A DNA stretch of 64,000 nucleotides from Cymbidium sinense (GCA_021442155.1 CM038221.1:39999648-40063647), one strand, 5' to 3'; positions 1-12,324 are shown, counted from the stretch's first letter. Notes: generated by a model from the letters alone, not told the origin. Numbers and translations are program-made.

Positions 1-812
1 CTAATTAGACTAATTAGTAGTCACAAGGTCATAAAATTAATTTAGTACATATGATATTCAATTATCACGAAGAGGAGAGCATTTCAATCAAGAAAAAATT
101 ACTAACTAATAAAGCTATTCATGTTATATTATTGATTCACAAATTCAGGTCAGTTTTTGATATATTGACATTGTTTAACTTCTATATATGTAAAAATTAT
201 TTTAATTATTAATTATTTTGTGATTATGTGATTATTTAGCCTTCATATGATTATTAATGGCTTTTGTGTGATAAAAAATATATTTTATCCTAATTTTTCA
301 TTATTTTCACTAAATTTGCTAGCTATAACTTTGTGTTGATTACATCAATAATCTATTAATTTAACAAAAAAGATTAAAACGAACTTAATTTTAGATAAAG
401 AATGTTCCTTAAGTAGATATTTTCTATGCCAAAAAATTTAATCAATATATCTTGGCACCCATAACGGTACACTTATTTGTGTGTTTGATCTGTATATTTA
501 ATTGGTATAGTATTTCATTTTTATAAGCATTTAAGTGTTAAGGGCTTTGAATTTGGTGAATTCAAGAATTTCACAGTGCTCACTACACGCAGAATTTAGA
601 TTACAATTAAATAAAAAACACATCTATCATATTACGTATATCTTAGCTCCTACATTTACAAACAAACTTGTGTATTTGATTGTGTATTTAATTGGTTAAT
701 TATTTGGCTTTCACTAGTATTTGATTGCTGGATTTTTAATTGGGAGAATTTTGAAAGAAGTTCAAAGTGCTCATTGCAAATCCAATTCAATTCCCTTCCT
801 CCACTTGGTGTG

Positions 813-844
<32 letters not shown>
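813..844. repeat. (CT)n microsatellite
   Basis: An uninterrupted run of about 16 CT dinucleotides in AT-rich DNA. Short open frames on both strands here merely translate the repeat (alternating Arg-Glu or Leu-Ser). Confidence 0.95.
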
Positions 845-847
<3 letters not shown>

Positions 848-1817
848 CCACACATATACACATGTGCATGCAAATTCTACCATTAGTCCAACTAAAAGGA
901 CTCCCAATATAGCCAACATCCAGCAGTCCACATAATCAAGAAGAGCATCAACAAACTTCTTAACCACATTAAAAGCACATCACCTCAATTTTTTTTCTTC
1001 TCAGCATGAAAAATGATATCATATCTCCTCCCATAAACCATGGACCAAATAACTAAAACATCAAAAATACTATCATTTTGCTAAAGCCTCCTTTGAATTT
1101 TATGGCAGCGACATAAACAAAAAAGTAATAAAAAATTCTCCATAAGTAATATTTACATTCACAAGTTGCTCAAAATTAGAAATTACCTCACAGCTAAATG
1201 TTTTTTTCCAAAATATGCAAACCTTATTAGAAACGTAGTGCAAGAAGTACAATTGGAAACAAAGTAGCCTCATAATAATTTGAATCATGAACATCTATAT
1301 GTTGTAGTATGAAGCATGCACTTCTTGATGTGAACATATGATGTAGAATGCACTTTAAAGTATGGTAAGCTTGCACTCGAATTTTTCTTGAATTTTGACA
1401 ATCAAAGTTAACTTTCTATTCTGTTCAAAGAAAAAGGATAAAGAAAATAAAATAGCCAGAAAGTAAACTAGAAATTGATCACTTCTTATCTATCCCAAGA
1501 TCCCCCTTTTGCAACTTCAAGAAAAAAAAAATTTATGTCCTTGTCACCTTTGTCATATGTTAACTTTTATGTCGCTTTATTTACTCTTTTTTTCTTTCTG
1601 ATCATCAACCTTTTCTCTTCACCAATTATCTGAGTGCAATGCCCATATTATGAGTTATCTATTTTAACAGTTAAGCAAGCCCATAATTTGAGGATTTTTA
1701 ACTTGTTATCATAGATTGTTTGTTTGTAAAATTCATTTTAAGCTTGCTCCATAATATTAGTTTATTATAATAATATTATTTTAAGATAAATAGGTATTTA
1801 AAAAAATCAACTTTGTG

Positions 1818-1823
<6 letters not shown>

Positions 1824-1852
<29 letters not shown>

Positions 1853-1856
1853 TGTA
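1824..1856. repeat. (TATG)n microsatellite
   Basis: About eight tandem copies of the tetranucleotide TATG/GTAT, bordered by TA-rich sequence. Confidence 0.95.
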
Positions 1857-2558
1857 TATAATATCATGCAATCTCTTGAATATCATTAAAACTATTAGCT
1901 TACATGACACCAAAATTCTTTAAGAATGTTTGATTATCAATCATGAACATCAAATTTTTCTTAAAAGATTAAATGATAAGATAATTGTAATTTTAAAGCA
2001 TAGAAACTTCGAAATGATTTGGAACTAAATGCACGAGCTGATGATATTTAGAGGGAATTTTGATGATTTTGATTAGTGAAGCACATGGGTAAAATTAAAC
2101 TTTAAAGATGGCTTCTATATGTCATTTGATCAATCATACTTCCTCATATATTCAATGGATGATTACACTTCTGTTAAGAATGATGGAATTCAATTCTCAA
2201 GTAATTTTTGTATTGTAAATCATAATCAATGATGCAATCATGAATTTGAAGGATATCCTAGGCATAGATGTGGAAAAAAAAATGGAAGATAACAAAAATT
2301 CTCCAATTAGGAGAAGAAAAATCGACCTATGATATCTATTGGGGAATGCATTGCACAATGAATCCCAAGGCAACCATGGCATTTTTAGGTGATAAATTCA
2401 CAATTTCTTGAAATGATGTGCATCAAAAACTTGAAATGAAGAACAAAAATCAGAAAAGTTCCCACAGAAAAAAAAAACCATTAAAAGTATCAACAGCAAG
2501 GAGAGTAAACAAAACATTTTCTTATAAAAACAAGTACCCATGGAAAAGAGGACAATAC

Positions 2559-4174
2559 CTAGAGCCCAGTAAGGCATAGGAGCTGGCCTGCCAATCAAAG
2601 AAGTGTACTGATCGATGACATCAAGTGGCATTGGCCCTGAAAAAAAGTAAAAATCAAAGACTCCTCCAATGATCTTATATGTTAGAGAGCTTCCCCTATA
2701 GAAAACATCCATTCCATTGCTGTTAAGCAGCAAGACTGCATGTGCAGCAGCCTCTCCATTCCCATTCCTCAAGTCCATATACACTGGATGTGACCCGTAT
2801 AGATCAGTGTTAAGATTAATGGCAGAAATATCAGTTGTGTATAAAGTATAAGGTTCATTCGGCTGAAGCCGAATCCCGCCAGGCTGTGTATTCTCGCCCA
2901 ACCCATAGAGTGAACTACTCTTAGGCAATCTAGTAGAGATCTCCAAGTACTGGTCCTTAAAGACCATGGGGGAAAAAAGGTCTTCAGCCTCAGGGGTTGA
3001 GTTGAAGAGTGTCTCTCCATTGGATCTCCTCTTAACGGCAAACCCAAATGGCTCTGATATGTAGCTGAAAATGAGCTCTTCACCTAAGTACTCTGCGGCC
3101 GTGAAGGGAATGCTTGAGGTTTTCTGAATAGAACTCTCCAGTGATGGAGGTTCCTCTCTTGGAAGCAAGTTGTATGGAACTTCCCATCTCTCATTCTCTG
3201 CATCAGTTATATGAACTCTCAATCGGTTTGTAGTTTCATGCCTGCATAGTAATCAAAATTTGTTTGAGAAGGAGAATACATAAAGATTGTTTGGTTCACA
3301 ATTGAAATGGAATCCAACGACATTGGTTATAAGGATACTCTCATTTTTTTTCCTCCATTTCTTTCAGCCATCAACATTCATAAATGAATGAAAAACTGTT
3401 TAACAATTAGATAGAACAACATGATTAATACTGGAATCTAGATCTTTGTGATATAAGATGTCAGAGAATCAAACAAACAACAAATTTTAATAAGAAAATA
3501 TGAATCCATCATGTCAGAAAAAACCATAAAAAAAATTATCAGTTCACCATAAATTATTAGAGAAAGAAAATGAACCCTGATTATAAAAGCATTGTTCCGG
3601 TGAACCTATAAAACGATAAAAGAAAAAAGAAGTTAAACCCTAATCATGAAAGCATTGTTCCCAAATTTTATAATGCATCTATTCAAAAGAAGAGTTAAAT
3701 AATCCTTGGTGTAAACCAGAAATTTATTTATGAAAACGAAAAAAATAGAAACACCTAAGGTATAAAATAATAAACCGCATCTAAGAAGAGGAAAGTTGTC
3801 TAGAACCTTAAGATCAAGAAATTAAAAAAGAAAACGCATGATTTTAAGGGTTTGTGGAACCCATACAAGATCAAGCAATATCCGGGTATAGAAAAAAAAA
3901 AGGAAAAAAATTAAGGAAAAAAGGGCTTTTCGGTTTCCACTTTATTGCATATACTGTGTTCTTACTTAACAAAAAGCCTCAAATGAGGTATATCAGGGCC
4001 ATAGGTGGAGGTTCCCTTCTTCAGCAGGAGATGTCCTATTAGCCCACCGCCATTAGGATTCTCTTCAAGGGAGACTAAACGGTAGCCATAGCCAATGAAC
4101 TGAGAAGAAACAGAAAGACATGGCTGAAGAAAACCTTTAGTAGAAAGGGCCAACACAAAGAATAGCAAAAGCAT
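2559..4174 (-). CDS. XYL1: Alpha-xylosidase/alpha-glucosidase, GH31 family (XYL1-like), exons 1-2, 5' part only
   Basis: A secreted or cell-wall glycoside hydrolase family 31 enzyme; plant XYL1 trims xylose from xyloglucan oligosaccharides. Exon 1 runs 4174-3966 and exon 2 runs 3241-2559, and together they encode about 297 residues. The first ~25 residues are a hydrophobic signal peptide. The segment [17 protein letters not shown] and, in exon 2, [12 protein letters not shown] and [16 protein letters not shown] are typical of the N-terminal galactose-mutarotase-like beta-sandwich of plant GH31 enzymes. Exon 1 ends at AA|GTAAGA and exon 2 begins CAG|G, which restores a Lys-His junction in frame. 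Exon 2 ends at AG|GTATTG, just after [10 protein letters not shown], where the catalytic barrel begins. Family members have about 900 or more residues, so roughly two thirds, including the catalytic aspartates, are not in this window. Either intron 2 exceeds 2.5 kb or the gene is truncated. No internal stop is seen. Alpha-glucosidase activity cannot be excluded. Confidence 0.86.
3242..3965 (-). other. Intron 1 of the XYL1-like gene
   Basis: A 724 bp AT-rich intron in phase 2. Read on the minus strand it starts GTAAGA at 3965 and ends with CAG at 3242. No other feature is seen inside it; the short open frame near 3854-4042 on the plus strand is antisense to exon 1 and intron 1. Confidence 0.8.
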
Positions 4175-4353
4175 TCTCTCTCCACCACCACTACCCAGCC
4201 AATGAAAATCGTAACTGACGCCACAGTGAAAAAAAACTGGTCGGCAGATTTATGAACCTGGGAGAGGGAGAAAGAGCAGGCAGGACATAGGTAGACGATG
4301 GACCACAGTAGCGGAGAGCACGTGATACTGTGGTTTTTCAGCCACGTCTCCAC
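4175..4353 (-). promoter_or_regulatory. 5' leader and proximal promoter of the XYL1-like gene, with G-box
   Basis: The ~180 bp upstream of the ATG at 4174 is less AT-rich than its surroundings. It holds a perfect G-box CACGTG at 4319-4324 and a weak TATA-like CATAAATC at about 4247-4254 (minus strand). The spacing fits a core promoter with a short leader. The role is inferred from motifs only. Confidence 0.4.
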
Positions 4354-6080
4354 AAATTGTTTTTTGTTTCATGGATTCTTTTTCAAAAGCAATAATCATT
4401 GCATAAGCCTCCGAGAATCCGGAGATTTTCGGCCTCTAAGATGGCGATTGACAAATGTTCGAACTTTTTTTAGTTGAAATCATTTTTTTTTTAAGGAGAA
4501 CTGCAAATTAAGACTACTTTAATTCTTTATATAGCTAAATCTGCCATCGGGTTATATTTAGATGTGTGTATTAATTGATTTAAATTAAAAAAATTTTAAC
4601 TGAACTAAATATACTTAGTTGATTTAATTCAATTTATTAAAAAAAAGTTATTTTTATTTTAAAATTTAAAATAAGAGTTGTTTGAATTATAATATTTATT
4701 CAAATTCTAAAAATAATTTTTAAATAAATCAAATATTAAATTTTCAATAATAAATAAAATTTAAATAATCAAAATGTGATTATCTTATATTTATATATAA
4801 TAATAATTAGTTGGTTTGATATATATATATATAATAATTATTTGATTTGGTTTCTCTTTTTCTCACCATGTTATAATTTATTTTTTTTTATACTTACATT
4901 ATCAAAATTATTTTTTTTTCAAAATTTTATTAAGTCAAAGCTAAACCAAATGAACCTAACTATATTTAAGTTCAATTTAGTTTGGTTATACAAAAAAAAA
5001 AGTTTGATTTGATATTTTGAATTTTCAGTTCTAAAACCATTTGATTCAATGAATTCCACCACCAATCAATTCAAATAAATCAAATGCACACTCCTAATTA
5101 TATTTACTTATATCTATAAAATTACGAATAAAAAAATCAATAAGCTCATATCCAATTTTTTTAATATTACTTCTCAATAAAATCAAAATACTCTTTTTTG
5201 CATCTATACCCAAAATGAGGGTGGGTGGAGTCTCATGTCCCCCTCTAATTTTATTATTATTTACAAAATGAAAGAATGTGAGCTTTTTGAAACAATTAGT
5301 GCCCACTTAACTAATGGTTGATACAAAGAATGTAATATTCACTTTATAATATTTTAATATTTTTACTTAGATTATACATATATCTAAAATGCTTTTATTA
5401 TTTGTATAATATCTAGCCTTATACAAACCATTGTATAAAGAAGAGATTCAACAAGAAAGCATAATAGATTTTGGCTATGTGTTCTTTATTTTTTTAGTTT
5501 TAGGCATATATTCAAATATATAACATATATTCAAAAATCTTCAAATATTATATCTTATCAAAGCTTGAACCCTAAAGTTGAGTGTAATTAATTATCTTTA
5601 ATTAATCAAGCATGATGATTTATTTATTATACCTACCTAGAAAGCCTTTAAAAGATCTACCCATAATATGCTTAAGATCACTCAATTTTAAGATCATTAT
5701 GACACTATATGTAGAAAAATGATCTATGATTAAATAATTCAATGTAAAACATCCAATGGAGTGTTAAAGATTTTAAATAAAATTGCAAAAATAGTCATTT
5801 CAAAACTCTATAAATAATATCTCATTCTCAACATGAAGGAAAGAAGATAAAGTTAACAACGAAGTTTGAGAACTTAAAGCCACCATCAGTAGTCATCATT
5901 TACCACCGCCAGTAGCTATTAATTATACCCCAACCACCACTATATGATTATTGCAACATTATTTTTAAGATACTTTTGCTAACTTTTGTATAATAAAAGG
6001 TTAAACATGCATTTCAAAGTTTATATCTCCATATTCTCCAACTTTAAATATATAGTGGATTATTTAGATTAAGCTAAGCC
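4354..6080. other. AT-rich intergenic DNA without recognisable features
   Basis: Low-complexity AT-rich sequence. Open frames of 60-80 codons occur, but they are rich in Ile, Phe, Tyr and Lys as expected from base composition, and none shows a family motif. Confidence 0.6.
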
Positions 6081-6084
6081 CCAT

Positions 6085-6730
6085 AATTTTTTTTTATTGA
6101 TGGTGGTGTAAAGATTACTTATTTTATTTTCTCAGACAATAATTAAGCCATTTTTTTAAAGTTTAAAGTGTTATCATTGAAAGTTCCATAACATTCTTTT
6201 CCAAATAATTGTTTGATGATGATTAAGTTTTTCTTAAAGCCAAAAATGCTTGACTTTTATCAACATTCAAGTATTTTTACTAGCTATCTTCCTTATCATA
6301 TCTCAATATGTATAACATTCAGTGGCTCATCATCAACAACACATTACATTAGTTTTGATTTGATTTTTATTATAAGCATAATGAAAAGATGCACTTTGGT
6401 CAAATATGTATGTCTCCAATGGATTATCTACGAGGAGTATCTATGCATCATAAATGTATTCTACACTGGCATTCATTATTTTTTTTTCTTTTGGATTTTG
6501 TTCTATTCATGCATTTTTTTTCAAGATTCTTCAATTATGTGGTCATAAATTTTATATTATCAATATCTATTTAGGTGATCTCAAGACTTGTTTTCATTTT
6601 GATTTAAATAATTGTTCGTATTATGAGAATTTGATTAACAATCCATTTATCATTGCCAATATTTAATTTAAAATGAGCTCCAATCATTGACATTAAAATA
6701 AAAGATAATATACTTTCACCTTTTTTATTT
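6085..6730. repeat. Copy 1 of a ~650 bp dispersed direct repeat (intact)
   Basis: The stretch shares many blocks with 7310-7680 and then with 10412-10700. Examples are TTATCATTGAAAGTT, AACATTCAAGTATTTTTA compared with AACTTTCAAGTATTTTTA, and TTTAGGTGATC followed by GAGACTTG or AAGACTTG. Copy 1 is continuous, whereas copy 2 is split by a LINE. The repeat has no coding signal. It is probably an old non-autonomous element or a local duplication. Confidence 0.75.
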
Positions 6731-7309
6731 TTCTAATATGCTCATAAAGAATATGATCTCTAACATAACTAAGCATAGTAATAAATGGTCCACAAAAACT
6801 AGAGATTGTTATTCCATCTCAGCTTTCAAGCAATGATAAAGGAAAGTCAAACACATGGTTTTTCCCACAGTGCCATGGTTTGAGTTATATCCACATAGTG
6901 CTAAGATTTTAGTTATATCCACCATTGTGAATTATTTGGCATGTAATAGTTAAAATTTATTTATTTTTAATCTTTATTTTCACAAAATCCTTCAACTTCA
7001 CAAAACTAATAAACACAACAAAGTTATTTTTAACAAAAATAAACTATATCATTCTGGTATAAATGCCAATGAACATGATGTAATATAAAGATAATCTTAA
7101 GGAAGCAATAGGGGATGCACCAATATATTTATGTACACTAGTTTTAGCCTCTTAAATTTGAGATCTCTTTCAATAATTAAAAAATAACTCTCATTTCTTT
7201 CTCATAATGTAGTCTTCATAAAAGATGAATTTATTATAATTTTTATTTATAATGTCACTTTTAGTGTAAGGAATTTTTACTAACTCATATTTATGTCATA
7301 CATTTACAT
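6731..7309. other. AT-rich spacer between the two repeat copies
   Basis: No gene, RNA or element signature is seen in this 580 bp between the paired repeats. Confidence 0.5.
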
Positions 7310-7680
7310 TAATGATAGCTCCTATAACTTTTGCATTAGAGGTAGTATAAAAAGTACTTATTTTATTATCTCGAGTAATCATTAATGCATCTTTTGAAAG
7401 TTTAAATTATTATCATTGAAAGTTGCATGGCATTCTTTTCTAGCTAGATGTTAGATGATAGGTTTCTCCTTAAAACCAAAAATGACTAACGTTATCAACT
7501 TTCAAGTATTTTTATTATCATAATTATTATATTTCTAATATGTATAGTATTCAAGGGCTTGTCATCATCAAGAATACTTTGCATTCCCTTATATTTGATT
7601 TTGATTAAAAGAATAATAAAAATATTCACATTAGTCAAAGATTATTTACATTGAGTATTTGTGGATTAGCTTCTTTGCAT
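7310..7680. repeat. Copy 2a of the ~650 bp direct repeat (left half)
   Basis: This matches the first half of the 6085-6730 sequence in the same orientation. The match stops near TTCTTTGCAT at about 7680, where LINE sequence begins, and resumes after the LINE tail. Confidence 0.72.
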
Positions 7681-7734
7681 TGACTTTGTATGAAGATTAA
7701 TATTTTAGATTTTTTTAACTTTGATATTTAGGTA

Positions 7735-8300
7735 AGGGTCATGTTAGAAATGATATAGGTATGATTATAAAAAGAGTTTGAAGAACAGTATTGTGAAAAT
7801 TAATAAGTTTGGAGATAATATTAGTCTTAAAGATTATAATTGAGGCTAAGATTAATAATGTTATAAGTATTTATTCTCTTCAAATAGGTTAAATTTAAAA
7901 TGACCTAAAGAGATTAATACAAAGGATACCTCTTGAGAATAGAGTACTTATTAGAAGAAATTTAAATGGAGATGTTGGTGGAGTAATAGAAGATTTTAAA
8001 TATATTTGTGGTGGCTATAGATTTAGAGTGACTGATGAATAAGGTAAGATCATATTGAATTTTGTTTTAGCTTATTAATTTATAAGTGCTAATACTTTAT
8101 TTAAGAAAAGAGATTAGCATATTATCACTTATAAAAATTAACCTAGTAAAATATAAATTGATTAGATTATTTTTTTTATATAAGTGTCGTTTTGAATTAT
8201 AAGATTATCATTCTGGTGAAAGTTTAAGTTCCAAGTATCGACTATTAGTTTCAGATTTTACATCAAGGATTGGAAGATAAAAATAAATCAAAATATCATT
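7735..8300 (+). pseudogene. LINE endonuclease domain remnant (APE type)
   Basis: Conceptual translation across several stops gives a segment like NRVLIRRNLNGDVGG followed by GGYRFR, which corresponds to the phosphodiesterase-type GDLNGHVG region of plant RTE endonucleases. It is followed by a stretch resembling the conserved YKxxxSxID region. The beginning of the domain is missing. Frames shift repeatedly, so this is a relic. Confidence 0.6.
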
Positions 8301-8671
8301 CTAGGATTAGGATGTACATAAAGAACACGAATAGAAATGTTGAGTAAGCTACAATATCTTAGAATTTAGGATGTTCATGAGAAAGTTAATGTTATATGAA
8401 AAAATATATAAGCGAGATTAAACAAATTACAAAAAATATGCTTGGAGAATCAAAAGAAAAGGTTTTTTAGTAAAAAATAATTGATGACTAAATCAAAATG
8501 CAAGAAAATATTAAAAAAAAAAAGAAGCTTTGTTATGAAAATGATTTAGATGTCAAAGCTCGAGAATTAAAAAAAGATATAAAGTGATAATTGAGATTTT
8601 AAGAATATGTAATGCAACGATTTAGGTTTTAGTGATTTACATAATAAATTAGATATTAAACATGGCAAAAT

Positions 8672-9660
8672 ATGTATATATATGTTAGCAAAACAAAAGA
8701 TAGAAGATGTAAAGATTTAATTCAAGTGACATGTATTAAGAATGAAAATTATAAAGTGCTTTTATTAGAAGAAGATATTAAATATTTGAGAATGAAATAT
8801 TTTTGTAAACTTTTCAATAAGCGTTATGAGAAGACGATTGATTTTAACAACCTTATCACTTAAATAAAAATAAAAATTTTATTTTTAACATCAAGTTAGT
8901 AAAATTGAAGTTGGAGAGATTTTAAAGAAAATGAAGTGTGAAAAAAAATAGTAGGACTTGACAATATTCTAATAGAAGTGTGAAAATGCTTAGGAGATCA
9001 AAGAAATTCTGGGTCTATTAATTTTTTTATTATTATTTTAAGGACTACTAAAAAGATGCTTGAATAGTGGAAAAAAAAAAGTTTGTTAGTTTCTATTTTT
9101 AAGAATAAAGGTGGTGCACAAGAATGTGCAAATTATAGAGAAATTACGTCAATGTGCCATATATTAAACATATAGGAGAGTAATTGAGCATATGTTATGA
9201 CGTGATACAAAAGTTTCTCAAATTTAATTTGGTTTCATGTCGAGTAGATCTATTATGGATGTTATACATTTAGTTAGAGGTTTGATGGAGAAGTATAGAA
9301 AGAGTAAGAAGGATTTGAATATGATATTTGTTGATTTGGAGAAAGCCTATGATAAAGTTTCAAGAGAAATATTTCAGAGAATTATAGAAAACAAAGGAGT
9401 TAATATTACTTATATTCAAGTCATTAAGGATATGTATATTGGGCGTTACTTGTGTTCAAACACAAGGAGGATTGACCAAGTATTTTTCTATTTCACTTGG
9501 ATTACATCAATGATCAGCTTTAAGTTCATATTTTTTTGCTTTATTTATGGATGCTCTTACTAGACATTTACAAGAGAATGTACCTTGATGCATGCTTTCT
9601 GTTGATGATATTCTTCTTGTTAATATCACTAGAGAGGGAGTTCAAAAAAAACTTGAATTA
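8672..9660 (+). pseudogene. LINE reverse transcriptase remnant
   Basis: A frame at 8672-8863 contains DLIQVTCIKNEN and YFCKLFN, matching the linker before the RT in plant RTE elements. At 9110-9240 the CANYR motif and QFGFM segment follow. The frame 9237-9563 holds GLMEKYRKSKKDLNMIFVDL followed by EKAYDKVSRE (RT motif A region) and VIKDMYIG. The downstream DDI-type catalytic block is recognisable near 9605-9625 in another frame. Frameshifts and stops make it inactive. Confidence 0.82.
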
Positions 9661-10004
9661 TGAAGGTAAACCTTTGAGTCCAAAAGCGTTTATTTAAGTA
9701 GATCTAAAACTAAATGTATGGAGTATAATTATAGTTGTAAAATATTTATTGATGGGGTTGTGACATTGGATGATCAAGTCATTAAAAGAGTGAACATTTT
9801 AGATATCTCAGATTTGTTGTTTAAAATGATGGTAAAACGTATGAGAGTTTTATTAATAGAATTCAAGTTGGATGGTTGAAGTAGAGGAATGCATTTGGCA
9901 TATTGCATCATAGGAAATTATTGCTTAGATTTGAAGGAAAATTTAATTAGATGGTTGTAAGACATGTAATAATTTATGGCGCAGAATGTTGGTCAATGAA
10001 AGAG

Positions 10005-10368
10005 AAGCGTAAAATTAACTTTGGTGATGCAGAGATGAGGATGCTCATGTGGACGAGTACTTTATACTTTGAGACAAGTTGTGAAATGAATATATATACG
10101 TAAAAAGATTGGAGTAGCTCTAGTGATAGATAAGATTAGAGAGAGCCATCTTAAATGGCTTGGTCATATAAAATATCAGCCATTCAATGACATAGATAGG
10201 AGAGTAGATGTACTAGATTCAACTTCTGTTAAGAAAGGTATAGGTAGATCTAAAAATACTTGGTTCGGTAGTATAAAAAATGATCTTATTTTTTTAGAAT
10301 CAAAAGAGAATTTAACACTTAATAGGACACATTGGAGAAGGATGATTCATATAATCGGCCCCATGTAG
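10005..10368 (+). pseudogene. LINE ORF C-terminal region remnant
   Basis: The frame 10123-10368 contains IRESHLKWLGHI, then GRSKNTWFGSIKNDL and the HWRRMIHI ending. This is the characteristic C-terminal sequence of plant RTE-type LINE proteins (R-WxGH, GRPKxTW, W-R-IH). It ends just before the 3' hairpin and TTG tail. Confidence 0.8.
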
Positions 10369-10412
10369 TGGGATAAAGGCTTGTTGTTATTGTTTATGTT
10401 GTTGTTGTTGTG
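10360..10412 (+). repeat. LINE 3' hairpin and (TTG)n tail
   Basis: CCCATGTAGTGGG forms a short stem-loop (CCCA, 5-base loop, TGGG). It is followed by GATAAAGGCTTGTTG and several TTG repeats, the usual 3' terminus of plant RTE LINEs. The same arrangement recurs at 17252-17290 inside the downstream retrotransposon. Confidence 0.75.
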
Positions 10413-10700
10413 TTTGTGCATCTAAAATGTCTTTTGTAATGACATTTATTAATTTTTTTAGGCTTTTGTTCTTGTTCATTTATCTTTTTTTTTTTAATTC
10501 TTTCATTATGTAATCGTAATATTTACAATGTCAATATTAATTTAGGTGATCGCGAGACTTGCTTTTGTTTTGATTTAATTGATAGCTCATATTATGAGAT
10601 TTTGATCATCAATCCATTCATTTTGCCAATATTTTGAGACCAGCTCATATCATCAACATGCATAAGATAATGTACTTTCACAAACTCCTCATTGAGAATA
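10413..10700. repeat. Copy 2b of the ~650 bp direct repeat (right half)
   Basis: This resumes the match to 6450-6730 after the LINE. Shared blocks include TTTAGGTGATC, GACTTG, and TTTGAT followed by CAATCCATTCA compared with CAATCCATTTA. It confirms that the LINE landed inside an existing repeat copy. Confidence 0.7.
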
Positions 10701-11469
10701 TTAAGTCATATTAATTTTGTTCTTTGATTATTCCTCTTGGCATATTATTTTTTTAAGACAGCTTTGGTAAATTTATTTTTTCTCTTTGCACATTGATTTT
10801 TTATTTCTGATTTTAGGCTTGTTATTTTATGCTACTTGTACAAATGTTGTAAAAGTTTTATTTATCATCAAATATATTTTACTCATTTAACATTCAAAAC
10901 TTTATTATTACACATGCTCAAAAATAAGAAACTCATTTTATCATTTGCAGTGGGAGTTCGCCCTTGTTTGGTATATCTTAATAATAAAGTTTTGATAAAT
11001 ATTGATCATATGTAAAACAAAACAATTATTCCAACTAAGTCCCTTAAAAAAAAAATTTTCAAATTTTGTATCTTTTCAAAGAACTTTCTTTTCAACTTAT
11101 CCCCTTAATTTTATACAGTAATTTTCCACTCTTCTTCTTTCTACAATTGAATCTATTTGGCTTCTTATATACTTTGCTTATGTGTCACAGACCCAGGCTT
11201 GAAAATTCCAAAATGGGAACAACCGATTGGGCTATGAAATTAAAATTTATAATTTTAGAATTCTAATAATCTAAATATAAAAATAATGAAAGAATAATAC
11301 TATCAAATCTAAAGCAATAAATCAAAAAAATTTAAAATTCATTTTATCTATGTCTATGCCATCTATAATATATATTTTTATTTATTTATTTATTTAAATA
11401 TGAGATTATTAAATAATAACATAATGAATTTTCAAACCAAACAGAATAATTATTATTCTAATTTATAGT
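10701..11469. other. AT-rich intergenic DNA
   Basis: No recognisable gene or element. It ends at the 5' LTR of the next retrotransposon, whose probable target duplication ATAGT sits at 11465-11469. Confidence 0.5.
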
Positions 11470-12280
11470 TGATATGACATTCAAAATTCCCCTAGTCGAA
11501 GCATGAATCTTAAGGGCAAAGGCAAGCTGATCCCAAGTCGAAATCAATCAAGATCAAGCACACGAAACATCATGAAACTTTGGAACATGAATTAAACCTC
11601 TCGAATGATCATCAAATATAGAGTATTTATAGTCAAATCGAGCATCTCGACGAGAATCTAACAACCCTAAGATCTCACAATTCGACCTTATTTGAGCATC
11701 CAAATGTTGAAATACATCAAATGATCAAAGGAATCGTCGGAACCGTCAGATGGGAGGAGTGGTTTGGATTTTCCATGTATTTACAAGGCGCCACTCCTCC
11801 TATAAATAGCTCATATTCCATATGAAGGGATACTTTGGAGGCCAAGTGAAGAAGGAGAGCCCAAGCAAGAAGGAGGAGCTCGCTCGAAGATCCCCCGAGC
11901 AAGATCGCACCACCGCCCGACGGTCGTCAACCACCACCGTCGGCCGCCGTTGTCACTGACCCTCGCTGTCGTCAATCACCTAATCGTTTGCATTTCCGAT
12001 TCTACCGCGTCCACCACTGCGCCACAGCAACTATTACAACGGCCGTTGTTACATAGCTGTTGTCCCTTTCTTGTATAACATCTTGTAATCCGATTCTGTA
12101 CTTCGAGGCATATACATAATGGAACATTTTCTTTGGGCGGGCCGTGGTTTTTTTTTTCGAGATTTTTTTTCCGCGTTAAAATTTAGTTCTCGCTCACTCT
12201 TTAAATACACGTATTGTGTCTTTGGACTAATCAACAAAGCTAAAGGCGTAAACTTTCACTCTGTGGCGGTCTTAGACGCA
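11470..12280 (+). repeat. 5' LTR of element 1
   Basis: An 811 bp LTR. A TATA box (TATAAATA) lies at 11801-11808, just after CCACTCCTCC. The second half is rich in CCACCG-type triplets. It is homologous to 20820-21536 and, more distantly, to the LTRs of element 2. The exact 3' boundary may lie up to 10 bases further right, because the likely primer binding site begins near 12290. Confidence 0.85.
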
Positions 12281-12288
12281 TAGCAGGT

Positions 12289-12308
12289 TTTGGCCGTCGT
12301 GGGAAGAC
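12289..12308 (+). other. Probable primer binding site of element 1
   Basis: TTTGGCCGTCGTGGGAAG follows the 5' LTR and resembles the TGGCGCCGTCTGTGGGAA-type site used by many plant gypsy elements, with a short deletion. The assignment is by resemblance only. Confidence 0.4.
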
Positions 12309-12324
12309 TCCCTCGATCATACTT

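Larger units (their letters stand above)
1..2558. other. AT-rich DNA, probably intron 2 of the XYL1-like gene
   Basis: This AT-rich stretch follows the splice donor that ends exon 2 of the minus-strand GH31 gene, so it is best read as the start of a long intron. I found no continuation of the GH31 catalytic domain on the minus strand. It contains a (CT)n run at about 813-844 and a (TATG)n run at about 1824-1856. The stretch around 2160-2390 has a short open frame with no recognisable family. Nothing else is supported. Confidence 0.5.
7681..10412 (+). mobile_element. Degenerate RTE-clade LINE (non-LTR retrotransposon), 5'-truncated
   Basis: An insertion of about 2.7 kb carrying, in order, remnants of an apurinic endonuclease, a reverse transcriptase and the C-terminal region of an RTE-type ORF, then a (TTG)-rich tail. 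It splits copy 2 of the 650 bp repeat. A candidate short target duplication is TTTGCAT before and TTGTGCAT after the insert. Many stops and frameshifts show it is long dead. Assignment to the RTE clade rests on the RT wording and the short-repeat 3' tail in place of poly(A). Confidence 0.83.

Noticed and set aside
2197..2382. Remaining GH31 exon in the intron-2 region
   Set aside because: The translation does not resemble the catalytic barrel of GH31 enzymes in any frame.
2769..3083. Minus-strand 104-codon frame inside the GH31 exon
   Set aside because: It overlaps the GH31 frame in another phase and has no family similarity.
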